From positions 62,001 through 126,000 of the forward strand of contig JADKGD010000002.1 in the NCBI GenBank assembly GCA_016717145.1: a stretch of 64,000 nucleotides of DNA, in the 5' to 3' direction. The notes under the pieces were generated by a model. The model saw only the letters and a program-made list of their open reading frames with translations. It was not told the DNA's origin and did not search any database. Below, one piece after another: positions 48,846 through 59,214 of the stretch. The DNA is from Saprospiraceae bacterium. GTDB taxonomy: Bacteria; Bacteroidota; Bacteroidia; Chitinophagales; Saprospiraceae. Position numbers and translations under genes: made by a program. Each line of letters starts with the position of its first letter. Positions within the stretch are counted from its first letter, which is position 1.

Positions 48846-50199
48846 TTAAATAGCTAAATTTGGGTCAAACTTCTCAAGATAGTCGGCAATCCTTCTTAAA
48901 AACGAGCCCCCCAGAGAACCGTCAACTATTCGGTGATCATATGACAATGACAAAAACATTAACTGTCTAATGGCTATTACATCTCCATACTCTGTTTCCA
49001 AAACAGCAGGTTTTTTCCTGATGGCGCCAGTTGCGAGAATGGCTACTTGTGGCTGATTTATAATAGGTGTGCCCATCACATTGCCAAATGTTCCTACGTT
49101 TGTCAATGTAAAAGTGCCGTCTTTAATTTCTTCAGGCTTGAGCTTATTTTCCCTTGCTCTTCCAGCCAAGTCATTTACTTTTTTAGTTAATCCTGCTAAA
49201 TTCAGCAAATCGGCATTCTTAATGACTGGTACAATTAAATTACCAGATGGAAGGGCAGCAGCCATACCTATATTTATATCCTTTTTTATTAGAATTTTAT
49301 TACCGTCAAGTGAAACATTGACCATAGGAAAGTCTTTGATAGCCTTTACAACTGCATCAATAAACAGTGGCGTAAAAGTAATATTCTCACCATATTTCTC
49401 TCGAAATTTATTTTTATTTCGCTCTCTCCACTGGAACATATTGGTCACATCTGCCTCCACAAATGATGTCACATGAGGTGCCGTTTGTTTTGACATGACC
49501 ATATGGTCAGCAATCAATTTACGCATGCGGTCCATCTCCACAATCTCCACCCCGCCTGACATTGACGAAAATGAGGGTGAAGTAACCGGTGCACCAGTTG
49601 AAACCTGAACTTTTGGGACGTTGACCTCATTTAAGTCCGAAGAGATATTCATAGATTTTAAAGCATATCTACTTTTGAACATAATCCATTATATCCTTTT
49701 TAGTCACACGACCGTTTGCACCCATGCCAGATATTTTTGCCAACTCTTCTCCTGTTATGTTTTCCTGTTTAGCTATGCTTTTAACCAAAGGAGAGTAGAA
49801 TCTGTCGACTGACATTTTATCCCCTTGTGGTACTTTCTGAATTAATAATTCAGATTTGAGATCTTTTATATTATTTTCAATATTTGACACATTTGAATCA
49901 ATTTGTGGCAATATTTCAGGTTCTTTTACAACAGTAGACGCAATGTTGGCAGAGTCATTTTCTGTTGAAATTACAGCAATTACTTTCCCAACTTCAACTA
50001 CAGAATCTTCAGGATAAAAAATTTCAGTTATGGTTCCTTCTGCAGGGGAAGGTATCTCAGAGTCTACTTTGTCGGTAGCAATTTCAAGAATGGTTTCATC
50101 CAAACCTACACGTTCTCCAACTTTTTTTACCCACTTGAGGATGGTAGCCTCGATGATACTTTCTCCCATTTTGGGCATTAAGAGTTCTATTCTGGCCAT
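48846..50199 (-). CDS. 2-oxoacid dehydrogenase E2 acyltransferase (frameshifted in this sequence)
   Basis: 450 residues after removing one base from the 4-T run at 49673-49676, which joins ...DIMDYVQ to SRYALKSMN. The N-terminal lipoyl domain has the lipoylated Lys in EIATDKVDSEIPSP (about 41-54). A subunit-binding domain (about 128-170) includes VKSIAKQENITGEELAKISG. The catalytic domain ends with the His/Asp motif SLSYDHRIVDGSLGG. It could belong to pyruvate, branched-chain or another 2-oxoacid complex. No E1 or E3 gene is in the window to decide. Promoter at 50232. Confidence 0.9.
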
Positions 50200-50231
50200 T
50201 ATTGATGATTACGGTTAGGTTTTCTAAAAGG

Positions 50232-50239
50232 CAAATTTA
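50232..50239 (-). promoter_or_regulatory. -7 element upstream of the E2 gene
   Basis: TAAATTTG on the minus strand, 33 bases before the ATG at 50199. Confidence 0.4.
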
Positions 50240-50496
50240 CGAATATTTATTTTGACTTTGTAATACTTTGAATAAAATCACTTACCTGTATCAATTTATA
50301 TACTCTCTTCTTTTAAGACTATTTACATTTCTCTTAAAAAATAAAGTAAATCCCTAACAAATATATTTGTTTTTAATAAAATATGATGCTAAAAAAATTC
50401 AGATAGTATATAATCCCAATTACCAATGATATAATTGGGCTATAAGCTTTGCAATAAATTTGTTAAGAGTAAATGATGTTTTATTTTTACTCAAAA
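50240..50496. other. Intergenic region with one 8-bp inverted repeat
   Basis: CCCAATTA (50415-50422) and TAATTGGG (50432-50439) form a perfect 8-bp dyad with a 9-base loop, downstream of cinA on its strand. It lacks a direct T-run, so terminator function is uncertain. The rest of the region shows nothing. Confidence 0.4.
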
Positions 50497-51733
50497 TTAT
50501 CTAATAAATTTAAGTAACAAATTCAGCGCGTAATTTGAAGCTATTTCTATGTTTTTACTCCTATCTTTCCCCAACCTAATCAATTGGGTTAAATTTTTTG
50601 ACGCTGTCACCTACACAAATCCAAATGGTGCCCACTGGTTTTTCAGAAGTTCCGCCATCAGGACCTGCAATACCTGAAATTGCTACAGCAACATCCAGTT
50701 TTAGTGTTTCTATAGCTCCATTTACCATCTCAATTACAGTTGACTCACTTACTGCCCCACAATCAATAAGCGTTTGCTCATTTACATTGAGTAAATTAAT
50801 TTTAACATCATTTGAATATGCAATAATACCACCCACAAAATAAGTAGACGCACCGGAAATAGAAACCAACCTACTAGCTATATAACCGCCAGTACAGCTT
50901 TCAGCAGTACCAATCTTAATACCCTTTTTTATACAAACATTGGCAATTTCTTTCTCTAAAGATGAGTCATCAAATCCAAATACTATTGTTGATATCTCAT
51001 TGACAATTTCTTTGGTAAACAAAACTATGTCACTTTCCAAGATGGATTTCTCAACACCAATTGCGCTTAATCTAAGTCTGACTTGTCCTAATCCGGGTAA
51101 ATAAGCTATCTTAAGATGGTCAGGAAATTTAGCTATTATGTGGCTTATTTTGTTTTCTATATATGTTTCTCCTTCGCCCGAGGTAAGTATTGTCTTGTGA
51201 ATAATAGTCTGAGTAGAATGCTTTTGCTTCAATATTGGCAGCACTACCTCTTGCATGATAGATTTCATTTCAAAAGGTACCCCAGGCATCGAGATAATCA
51301 TCTTGCCCTGGTGATGAAAAAGCATGCCGGGAGCCGTACCCATTCTATTGTGAAGTATTTCTACGCCAATAGGCATAAGGGATTGTTCAACGTGTAATGG
51401 TGACACTTGTCGACCGAGGCGCTCAAACATTCTTTTTATCTTCTCATGGGTTTCCTGATGAAAAAACATGTCAACTCCTAAAAACTCAGCAATTGCCTTT
51501 TTTGTAATGTCATCCTTAGTAGGTCCCAAGCCACCAGTCATAAATATGATGTCAGCAGAAGCTAATCCTTGTTCCATACCCATTATGATCTCTTCATGTC
51601 TATCGGCAACAGAAATGATTTTTTGGACACTTACCCCGATATCTGATAATTCCTGACCTAACCAAGCAGAGTTGGTATCTGTGATTTGGCCTATTAAGAT
51701 TTCATCACCTACAGTTATGATAGTTGCTTTCAT
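50497..51733 (-). CDS. cinA: CinA-family protein, nicotinamide-nucleotide deamidase (frameshifted in this sequence)
   Basis: As sequenced, a stop at 50576 ends the protein at 385 residues. Removing one G from the GGG run at 50586-50588 lets it continue with QLIRLGKDRSKNIEIASNYA to a stop at 50497, giving 411 residues, the normal length. The N-terminal molybdopterin-binding-like domain has ITVGDEILIGQITDTNSAWL (about 5-24) and TGGLGPTKDDITK. The C-terminal deamidase domain has GTAESCTGGYIASRL and AISGIAGPDGGTSEKPVGT. Recycles NMN to nicotinate mononucleotide. Last gene of crtY-DUF2461-cinA. Confidence 0.92.
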
Positions 51734-51758
51734 CTAAACTAAATTTTTAAAAAATATT

Positions 51759-52445
51759 TTATAGTCCCCCATCTTCATCGCTCATCAATCCACGATTTAT
51801 AAATATTAAAAAAGGTTGTAAAACCTTAAAGCTCTCTACTATAAATGGCATCAACTTTTCACTTGTCAGGATCGAATCCGATATTGATCTGGAAACAGTA
51901 AAACTTTTTAATTTAAGAAACTCGATGGCTTGGTCGTCCATTTCATAGCCCTTGGGTGGTCGAGACAATTTCTGTCCTTCTTCTACATCAAGGGAGCCAA
52001 AAGTTTTTTTGAATGCACTGTTTTCCAATATGGTTTCTAAATCATTGTAAAAATAATGAATTTCTTTTCGCACTTTTGACAATAAAGGCGCTTCGGGGGC
52101 CCATAATCCTCCTCCAACAAAAGATTGACCTTCTTCTATATGGACATAGTATGCGGCCAATTGCATTTTTTTTCCATACGGGTGTAAAGCAATGCCTAAA
52201 TTGGTTTTATAAGGTGTCTTGTCTTTGGAAAAACGTATGTCTTTGTTTATTCTAAAAATACAATCTTTTGGAGAAAGAATATCCAGCGTTTCATCTGCTT
52301 TTTTCATCTCAGCAAGTATATTGCTTGCAAGATTAAGATAATCTGATTTGACAATGTCATATCTATTTCTGTTCTGATCAAACCAACCCTTATGATTGTT
52401 ATGTTTTAAATCTCTTAAAAAATCTATAGTATTTGGGTCTAACAT
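51759..52445 (-). CDS. DUF2461 protein
   Basis: 228 residues, soluble. It begins TIDFLRDLKHNNHKGWFDQN and includes FRINKDIRFSKDKTPYKTN (about 63-81) and GGGLWAPEAP (about 110), the landmarks of DUF2461. The biochemical role is unknown. It is 3 bases from crtY and 25 from cinA, so it is in the same transcript. Confidence 0.9.
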   Translation of the reverse strand: MLDPNTIDFLRDLKHNNHKGWFDQNRNRYDIVKSDYLNLASNILAEMKKADETLDILSPKDCIFRINKDIRFSKDKTPYKTNLGIALHPYGKKMQLAAYYVHIEEGQSFVGGGLWAPEAPLLSKVRKEIHYFYNDLETILENSAFKKTFGSLDVEEGQKLSRPPKGYEMDDQAIEFLKLKSFTVSRSISDSILTSEKLMPFIVESFKVLQPFLIFINRGLMSDEDGGL

Positions 52446-52448
52446 TGA

Positions 52449-53615
52449 CTATTTTTTAAACATTTTGGGTAAATTTAATATGGCTGATATAACAAATTGG
52501 AGTGAAGGTTTGGTCTTAAACATGATTTTTGCATCGTCAAACCAGCTACCTTTTTCATCCAAAAACATAAAAACATCTTTAATATCGTTGTCTTTAAATA
52601 TTGAACTAAAAACAACAGAACCAAGTTCATTGTTTCGATGTAAGACGTCAAGAAAGATCAAATCAAAATACCAATACCGATTCTTGCAGTAAAATTTTCT
52701 AAAGTCATCATGGTACTTTATATATTCAATCAGTGCTTTTGTATTTTTTGCTATTTTGGCAAAAGTATATCCAGTACTGGCTTTTGTCCATCCTCCAGCA
52801 CTACCTATTTGCATTAGGTTTAAACTATTGTTTTTTTCAAATGGATATGACGTCATGGGTATGTTCCCTTGCTCTTTCTCGGTGATTTTATAGTCTGATA
52901 CCCCCAAGTTAGTTAAATATAATTTGATTTCTTCTTCATATTCTTCAATCTTCAATAATTTTTCTGAAAAAAGTGTGTATTCTATCAATGCTTCATATGG
53001 AGACGTTGGTAAGACATACATAAACCTTGTATTCCCTTTTTGGTGAATTTTAAAATCCATAAACGTAGCCTGATTCTCTTTGAAAACCGGGCTAACAGCT
53101 TTCACAAACCACCCGACAAAATGTTGTTTAAGATAAGGAAACTTATTTTGGGAAGCGATTATAGAAGTATCCAGAATACTATTAAATACTTTTTTTGCGT
53201 GGTACTGATTATATTTTGTTTCTATCATTACCCCATTATTGGTTTCACTTATGTTGACGACATCATCCGTGACAAACTCAAATTGAGGATTTTGCCGCAA
53301 TATTTTGTAAACAAAAGAATAGAAATCACTACTTCTCAACATCTTATATTTATATCCACCTAATGATATTAAGCCGGAATAATTTTTACTGCCAAAGTAA
53401 ATGTTTTCCCATGTTTTTGCAAGCAAAAAATCCCATTCTCCGGTACCTTTTTCCCAATAGCACCAAGTTCGGTCATTACTAGTTTTATTATCACGATCGA
53501 TTAGTAAAATTTTTTTTCCTTCAAAGTAGCTATCGAGGCTCATTCTATAGGCCACCATAAGTCCAGCTGCTCCTGTACCGGTAATAATAAAGTCGTATGT
53601 CGTATGAATATTCAA
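52449..53615 (-). CDS. crtY: Lycopene cyclase (CrtY type)
   Basis: A 388-residue FAD-binding protein that cyclises the ends of lycopene to make beta-carotene-type carotenoids. The dinucleotide site is DFIITGTGAAGLMVAYRM (about 8-25). Family motifs are NDRTWCYWEKG (about 47-57), FMDFKIHQKG and MPTSPYEALIEYTLFSE-like (VLPTSPYEALIEYTLFSE, about 200), plus GSAGGWTKASTGYTFAKI (about 270). Other carotenoid genes are not in the window. Confidence 0.9.
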   Translation of the reverse strand: MNIHTTYDFIITGTGAAGLMVAYRMSLDSYFEGKKILLIDRDNKTSNDRTWCYWEKGTGEWDFLLAKTWENIYFGSKNYSGLISLGGYKYKMLRSSDFYSFVYKILRQNPQFEFVTDDVVNISETNNGVMIETKYNQYHAKKVFNSILDTSIIASQNKFPYLKQHFVGWFVKAVSPVFKENQATFMDFKIHQKGNTRFMYVLPTSPYEALIEYTLFSEKLLKIEEYEEEIKLYLTNLGVSDYKITEKEQGNIPMTSYPFEKNNSLNLMQIGSAGGWTKASTGYTFAKIAKNTKALIEYIKYHDDFRKFYCKNRYWYFDLIFLDVLHRNNELGSVVFSSIFKDNDIKDVFMFLDEKGSWFDDAKIMFKTKPSLQFVISAILNLPKMFKK

Positions 53616-53669
53616 AATATGAAATAAAAATATATTGATGAAGTATGCTTAATAAACTACCTCCTTAAA

Positions 53670-54428
53670 TTATGTTTGTAAAAAAGCAGCTATTGATTTT
53701 TTCGCAATATCTGACAATATCAATTTCCCACTTATGACAGCCCTTTTTTCCAAAAGCTCATCCCAGTGGTCGGTTCCTTCCCAAAAAATTTTTTTAAGTT
53801 GTGAAAGTGCAATGGGACTCTTCTTAATCAGGTCATTGGTAAAATGTATAATATAATCGTCCAGTTGCTCCAGTGTATCAAAAGCTTCTGTAAACAAGCC
53901 CTTTTGTTTTCCCCATTCTGCCGTCTGCCATTCAGTAGAATTTATGGCCATCTGACTGAATGCCGAAAGGCCAATTTTACGCTCTACAGCTGGCCCGATC
54001 ACAAAAGGACCAATCCCTACGGCCAGTTCAGAAAGCTTAATTGACGCATTTTTTGTTGCCATACAATAATCACATGCTGCAGCCAGTCCAACTCCGCCGC
54101 CAACTGCCTTACCTTGAACACGACATATGATTATTTTGGGAGATTTGCGAATCGCATTTATAACATTTGCAAAGCCCATGAAAAATTTCTTACCTGTACC
54201 GAAATCTTGAATAGCTGCAAGTTCTGTAAAACTCGCTCCCGCACAAAATGTATTGTCCCCAACACTTTTCAATAGTATTAGAATTGTATTTTCATCATTG
54301 CTTGCCTGATTGATTTTGTCGACCATTTCTACAAGTAGATTACTCGGCATTGAGTTTTGCGCCGGATGATAAAATTCAATGGTAGTAATATTGTTGGCAA
54401 ATGTAGATGTAATGTTGCCGCTTGACAT
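53670..54428 (-). CDS. Enoyl-CoA hydratase/isomerase family protein
   Basis: 252 residues of the crotonase fold. The oxyanion-hole regions are FCAGASFTEL (about 61-70) and GKAVGGGVGLAAACDYCMA (about 103-121), with IKLSELAVGIGPFVIGPAVE following (about 127). It lies directly downstream of paaZ (86 bp), so a role in phenylacetyl-CoA or related ring-derived acyl-CoA breakdown, as PaaG or PaaF, is plausible. Family sequence alone does not fix the substrate. Confidence 0.85.
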   Translation of the reverse strand: MSSGNITSTFANNITTIEFYHPAQNSMPSNLLVEMVDKINQASNDENTILILLKSVGDNTFCAGASFTELAAIQDFGTGKKFFMGFANVINAIRKSPKIIICRVQGKAVGGGVGLAAACDYCMATKNASIKLSELAVGIGPFVIGPAVERKIGLSAFSQMAINSTEWQTAEWGKQKGLFTEAFDTLEQLDDYIIHFTNDLIKKSPIALSQLKKIFWEGTDHWDELLEKRAVISGKLILSDIAKKSIAAFLQT

Positions 54429-54514
54429 AATTATAATTTTATAAAAAATTGAAAAATTGATAGAAAGTTAAAAAACAAATCAAGGTAAAATTAAGAAATA
54501 CTGCAATGAAAATT

Positions 54515-56566
54515 CTATGATTTATTTTCTCCTTTCATCATCACCATTGTCAATATAGTTGCAATGGCCACCGTCTCTCCTGTCTCATCATAAACATCTA
54601 CCAGCCATTTTACGATACCTTTTGTATAATCTTCCTCTTCACGTTTTTCCTGAGCTACTTTTTCTTTAACGGTGAGTCTAACACCGATTGTCATCCCTGG
54701 ATATACAGGTTTTGTAAATCTACAATCTTCAAGACCATAGTTGAGCATGACAGGACCTTTGGCTGCATCCACAAAAAGACCAGCCGCAGCAGACAGTACA
54801 AAATATCCATGTGCTACTCTTTGTGAGAATGGTGTGCCTTCAAGTGATGTTGCATCTGTATGCGCATAAAAATGGTCCCAGGACACGTTCGCAAAATTAA
54901 CAATATCTGCATCTGTTACAGTACGTTTATGCGTAATGATTGTTTCGCCGATTTCAATTTCTTCAAAGAATTTTTTGAATGGGTGCTTTACACTTTCTAA
55001 ATATTTCCCGCCATATTGGTATTGTTTAGTGATCGCAGTAATAGTCGTAGGAGTCCCTTGTATGGCACATCGTTGCATATAATGTTTGACACCACGCATT
55101 CCGCCCATTTCTTCGCCACCTCCTGCACGGCCGGGTCCTCCATGTACCAGCAGTGGCATTGGAGAGCCATGACCGGTACTTTCTACTGCTGATTCACGAT
55201 TTAATACCAGAATTCTTCCATGGTGGGTAGCTGCATTAACTACGTAATCGCGAGCTATTTTATCATCAAAAGTCACAATTGAACTGCATAGAGAACCTTT
55301 GCCCATTTTTGACAAAGTTATAGCTTCATCCAGATCTTTGTAAGGCATAAGTGTAGATATAGGACCGAATGCTTCTATTTCATGAGAACCTGTTTGTTGA
55401 AATGGAATATCATTGCGCAATAAACAAGGTGGCATGTAGGCTCCTTTTTCTTTTGATCCATGGCTTACTTCAAATCTGTCAAGGTCACCGTACACAAGTT
55501 GTGAAAATGCCATCAATTCACGCAATCTTTCTAATACTTCATTCCGTTGTTCCTGACCTGCAAGAGCACCCATTCTGACGCCTTCTTTACGAGGATCTCC
55601 TATAATTGTACTACCCAAAGCCTTTCCTATAGCAATCTGAACATCATCAATATAAATATTTGGGACAATAATCCTCCTTACCGCAGTACATTTTTGTCCA
55701 CACTTTACTGTTATTTCTTTTCTGACTTCCTTGATAAAAAGATCAAATTCCTGGCTTCCCGGAGCAGCATCCATTCCTAAAATAATGCTGTTTAGCGAAT
55801 CGGCTTCCATATTAAATGGTACAGCCTCGCGGATGATATTTGAGTTGGATTTGAGTTTAATTCCTGTGATGGCTGATCCGGTAAACGTTACAACGTCCTG
55901 ATAATTAACATGATCAAGAATGGTACGTGCATTACCACAGATAAGTTGGAGCGCCCCATCCGGCAAAATATTTGATGCAATAATATCTTTCACTACTATT
56001 TCCGTTACAAAAGATGTCAACGTTGCAGGTTTTACGATAGCCGGCATCCCAGCCAGCCAATTTACAGCACATTTCTCAAGCATGCCCCAAACCGGAAAGT
56101 TAAAAGCATTAATATGCACAGCTACACCTTCTTTAGGTACCATAATGTGATGACCTATAAAAGTGCCACCTTTACTAAGACCTACGGGATCGCCTTCAGT
56201 ATAAAATGGTAAGTCAGGAAATTTGCGGCGTAAACTGGCATTAGCAAAAAGATTTCCTATTCCACCTTCAATGTCGATCCATGAGTCCACCCGTGTTGCT
56301 CCTGTTTTAAAACTTGCTTCATAATATTTTTCTTTATGCTCCATTAGGAATAATGCAAGTGCTTTAAGCATACGTCCCCGCTCCTGAAAAGTCATCTTTC
56401 GCAAGTTTCTATTGCCTATATTGCGACCAAAAGCAAGCATTTCACCTATATCCAAACCGTCACTACTTGCAATTGCAACTTCTTCTCCTGTGCTCGCATC
56501 AAATAATACCTGACCTTGACCAGTACCTTCTATCCATTTGCCGAGTGCGTAATTTTGTAACTTCAT
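54515..56566 (-). CDS. paaZ: Bifunctional aldehyde dehydrogenase/enoyl-CoA hydratase PaaZ
   Basis: 683 residues in two domains. Residues 1-520 are an aldehyde dehydrogenase with the catalytic Cys in KCGQKCTAVRR (about 290) and Glu in NMEADSLN (about 250). Residues 535-680 are a MaoC-type hydratase with WDHFYAHTDATSLEGTPFSQ and AHGYFVLSAAAGLF. PaaZ opens the oxepin-CoA ring and oxidises the aldehyde in phenylacetate catabolism. The paaABCDE epoxidase genes are not here. Confidence 0.94.
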   Translation of the reverse strand: MKLQNYALGKWIEGTGQGQVLFDASTGEEVAIASSDGLDIGEMLAFGRNIGNRNLRKMTFQERGRMLKALALFLMEHKEKYYEASFKTGATRVDSWIDIEGGIGNLFANASLRRKFPDLPFYTEGDPVGLSKGGTFIGHHIMVPKEGVAVHINAFNFPVWGMLEKCAVNWLAGMPAIVKPATLTSFVTEIVVKDIIASNILPDGALQLICGNARTILDHVNYQDVVTFTGSAITGIKLKSNSNIIREAVPFNMEADSLNSIILGMDAAPGSQEFDLFIKEVRKEITVKCGQKCTAVRRIIVPNIYIDDVQIAIGKALGSTIIGDPRKEGVRMGALAGQEQRNEVLERLRELMAFSQLVYGDLDRFEVSHGSKEKGAYMPPCLLRNDIPFQQTGSHEIEAFGPISTLMPYKDLDEAITLSKMGKGSLCSSIVTFDDKIARDYVVNAATHHGRILVLNRESAVESTGHGSPMPLLVHGGPGRAGGGEEMGGMRGVKHYMQRCAIQGTPTTITAITKQYQYGGKYLESVKHPFKKFFEEIEIGETIITHKRTVTDADIVNFANVSWDHFYAHTDATSLEGTPFSQRVAHGYFVLSAAAGLFVDAAKGPVMLNYGLEDCRFTKPVYPGMTIGVRLTVKEKVAQEKREEEDYTKGIVKWLVDVYDETGETVAIATILTMVMMKGENKS

Positions 56567-56591
56567 TATAATGACGTTTTATTAGGTTGTG

Positions 56592-56599
56592 CGAAGGTA
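56592..56599 (-). promoter_or_regulatory. Possible -7 element of paaZ
   Basis: TACCTTCG on the minus strand, one mismatch from TAnnTTTG, 26 bases before the paaZ ATG. Confidence 0.3.
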
Positions 56600-56727
56600 G
56601 GCAAAAATGATAAATTAGCCATTCAGCACACAATATTCTTGTATATATGATTCATCACCTTATATGTAAATCAAAAGATATATCAACTCCTTATCGTTAC
56701 AAGACCAAATTATGAATGAATTACGTA

Positions 56728-56773
56728 AAAAAATTAAAAAAAATGGAGATCATTTTCAGAAATGACCTCCATT
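56728..56773 (-). terminator. Intrinsic terminator of the ctp gene
   Basis: On the minus strand, AATGGAGGTCATTT (56773-56760) pairs with AAATGATCTCCATT (56755-56742) over 14 bp with one G.U pair and a 4-base loop. A long T-rich run follows (56741-56728). It lies 26 bases past the protease stop. Confidence 0.85.
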
Positions 56774-56798
56774 ATATATCATAAACTTATTTCAAAAC

Positions 56799-58964
56799 CT
56801 AATTTGGCAATACAATTTTCTTTTGTTGAACTGCAAATGATTTCTCCAGATTTATCATATCCCTCATTATTAATAACGTTTCTTCTAGATAAATGTCCTT
56901 TTTTAAATCCTTTACAAACTCATCATTCTTGGCTTTATTGGACTCGTCAATATTTATTTTGGTCAGGTCTGTTTCAAGATTTTTGATCTCAAATCCAGGA
57001 ATATCATTTTTCAATAAATCATCAAATTTTTTCGATTCGGCATCTCGTTTTTCAATCATTGCTTTATAATCATTAAGTTTAAGCGGATACTTTGTCTGAT
57101 CTCTGTTTGCTTTTATTATAGCCGCACTTTCGAGTACTAATTTAAAATCTTTGCTTTGCTCAATCCTTGACTTGCTGTTAGCAATAAGTTTTTCCTTATT
57201 GTCCAGTTTAACTACATTTTGTGCATATGGAACGGCTTCTATCTCTGTCCATTCAAGTGGGTTATCATATTCTTTTTCCCCAGTATCAATAAAGTGGTAT
57301 GTATCCGGAAGAATAATATCAGGAACAACACCTTTTAGTTGGGTACTTCCCCCATTTACCCTGTAAAACTTCTGTGTTGTCATTTTTACATTTCCAAATG
57401 GTTTAAACTCGTCATATCCCCTGATACCTTTGTCAAGATCATAAAACCGCTGAACGGTTCCTTTTCCAAAAGTTGATTTGCTACCTATAATAATAGCCCT
57501 ATTATAATCCTGCATCGCAGCAGCTATAATTTCTGAAGCTGAAGCACTGAAATGATTTACCATGATTACTAATGGACCATCATACAAAACGCTTTTATCT
57601 TTGTCCATATGAAGATATGGTTTTCCTTCCCGACCTTTTACCTGTACAATGGGTCCTTCTTCTATAAAAAGACCGCTCATATCCACAACGTCATTCAATG
57701 AACCGCCTGAATTATTTCTAAGGTCAAGAATAATGCCATTTACATTTTGTGACTTTAGTTTTTTGATCTCTTCAGCTACATCAATTGCGCAGGAATTACC
57801 GCCATCTGCTTCAAAAGATGAATAGAATTTTGGAAGATTAATATAACCTATATTCTGTATTTTCCCCGGCATATTTAAAATGACCGATTTCGCTTTGGAA
57901 TCGTCGAGTTGCACTTCATCTCTCTCTATAACAACGTCTACAATTGAATTGTCTTTTTTCTTGACCGTTAGGATAACGATAGTGCCTTTTTTCCCGCGAA
58001 CCAGCTGTACAACATCGTCAACCCTCATACCCGCGATATCTACAGGTTCTCCACCTTTTTGTGCTACTTTCATTATAATGTCATCATCATGTAATTTTTT
58101 AGTCTTCCATGCAGGACCACCAACAATTATGCTGGAAACCTTAGTATAGTCACCGTCGGTTTGCAGTCTTGCACCTATACCTTCTAATTTCCCACCCATA
58201 TTGATATCAAAATCCTGCTTTTCCTTTGGGCTGAAATAATCTGTATGCGGATCGTAATAATTTGCTATACTGCCCAAAAATATTTCAAGTCTGTCGGATC
58301 TCCTGAGTTTGGACATTCTATCAAACCAATCTTTATATCGCTTTTTTACATCTTTAATTGCATCTGTTTTTAGAGCCTCATCTGTTTTGTTTCCTTCTTT
58401 ATTACCTTTTTCTTTCTGATCATCAATTGACTGAATCCATTTTGACATCACTTCAAAGTCTATAGTCTTTTTCCACAAATCTTTGAGTTCTGAATCCGAT
58501 TTTACAAATAATCTCTTATCAAAATTCCATTCTATCACATCATTTTTAGAAAAATTAAATGATCCATCAATGATATCATTAAAGTAGATTTCAGATTTCT
58601 TTATGCCCGCATCGAGTAGAGGGAGGGAAGCATTAAAAAACTCAAAAGTTCTTGCATTGACCTGATCGTCAATTTTCAGTTCGTAAATTTTTAATTTGTC
58701 AATATCATTTTGAGTAAAAAATCTTTTTTGGTTATCAATTCTTTCGAGATATGTTTTATAAATTGTTTTGCTAAAAGTATCGTCTATTGGCTTTGTAGCA
58801 AAGTGAACATATTCAATAGTTTGAATCAAGCCTTGCAGTATCAGGGCTTCTTTGTCATCACCTTCAAATTTGGGACCAATAGCATTATAAAAATACAATC
58901 CAAAAAAGGCTACTAATAATACTGAACTTCTGAATACCATTTTTTTAATTTTATCTAATTTCAT
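56799..58964 (-). CDS. Tail-specific (C-terminal processing) S41 protease
   Basis: 721 residues of the Prc/Ctp type. Signal anchor at about 9-27, a helical N-terminal region, a PDZ domain (about 250-340), and the S41 catalytic domain with SASASEIIAAAMQDYNRA (Ser about 475) and the Lys in GSKSTFGKGTVQ (about 500). A C-terminal domain of about 140 residues completes the Prc layout. It degrades or trims periplasmic and envelope proteins. Promoter at 58990, terminator at 56728-56773: a single-gene unit. Confidence 0.94.
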   Translation of the reverse strand: MKLDKIKKMVFRSSVLLVAFFGLYFYNAIGPKFEGDDKEALILQGLIQTIEYVHFATKPIDDTFSKTIYKTYLERIDNQKRFFTQNDIDKLKIYELKIDDQVNARTFEFFNASLPLLDAGIKKSEIYFNDIIDGSFNFSKNDVIEWNFDKRLFVKSDSELKDLWKKTIDFEVMSKWIQSIDDQKEKGNKEGNKTDEALKTDAIKDVKKRYKDWFDRMSKLRRSDRLEIFLGSIANYYDPHTDYFSPKEKQDFDINMGGKLEGIGARLQTDGDYTKVSSIIVGGPAWKTKKLHDDDIIMKVAQKGGEPVDIAGMRVDDVVQLVRGKKGTIVILTVKKKDNSIVDVVIERDEVQLDDSKAKSVILNMPGKIQNIGYINLPKFYSSFEADGGNSCAIDVAEEIKKLKSQNVNGIILDLRNNSGGSLNDVVDMSGLFIEEGPIVQVKGREGKPYLHMDKDKSVLYDGPLVIMVNHFSASASEIIAAAMQDYNRAIIIGSKSTFGKGTVQRFYDLDKGIRGYDEFKPFGNVKMTTQKFYRVNGGSTQLKGVVPDIILPDTYHFIDTGEKEYDNPLEWTEIEAVPYAQNVVKLDNKEKLIANSKSRIEQSKDFKLVLESAAIIKANRDQTKYPLKLNDYKAMIEKRDAESKKFDDLLKNDIPGFEIKNLETDLTKINIDESNKAKNDEFVKDLKKDIYLEETLLIMRDMINLEKSFAVQQKKIVLPN

Positions 58965-58989
58965 TAAATCCTGCTTCTAATATCTCATA

Positions 58990-58997
58990 CAAATGTA
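58990..58997 (-). promoter_or_regulatory. -7 element of the ctp gene
   Basis: TACATTTG on the minus strand, 26 bases before the ATG at 58964. Confidence 0.5.
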
Positions 58998-59214
58998 TTA
59001 AACCTAACACTTATGTATGTATATTGATTTCAAATATCTAATACTAAACTCAATATTATGTCAAATATATCAATAACCCTGCCCTTTTAACAAAATTATA
59101 ACTTGATATTAGACCAAAAGCATTTTTAAAACGACTATTTCCCAGCTTTAGATGAGTAATCCGGAACATATTGTAAACCATACTGACATACGGTCCTAAT
59201 TAAAATAAAAATTC
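58998..59214. other. Intergenic region
   Basis: About 217 bases between the mutase-like gene and the ctp promoter. AT-rich; no ORF or hairpin worth reporting. Confidence 0.4.

Noticed and set aside
49670..49677. Plus-strand TACTTTTG inside the E2 gene
   Set aside because: No -33 element and no following gene; single 8-mers of this type are expected by chance in AT-rich DNA.
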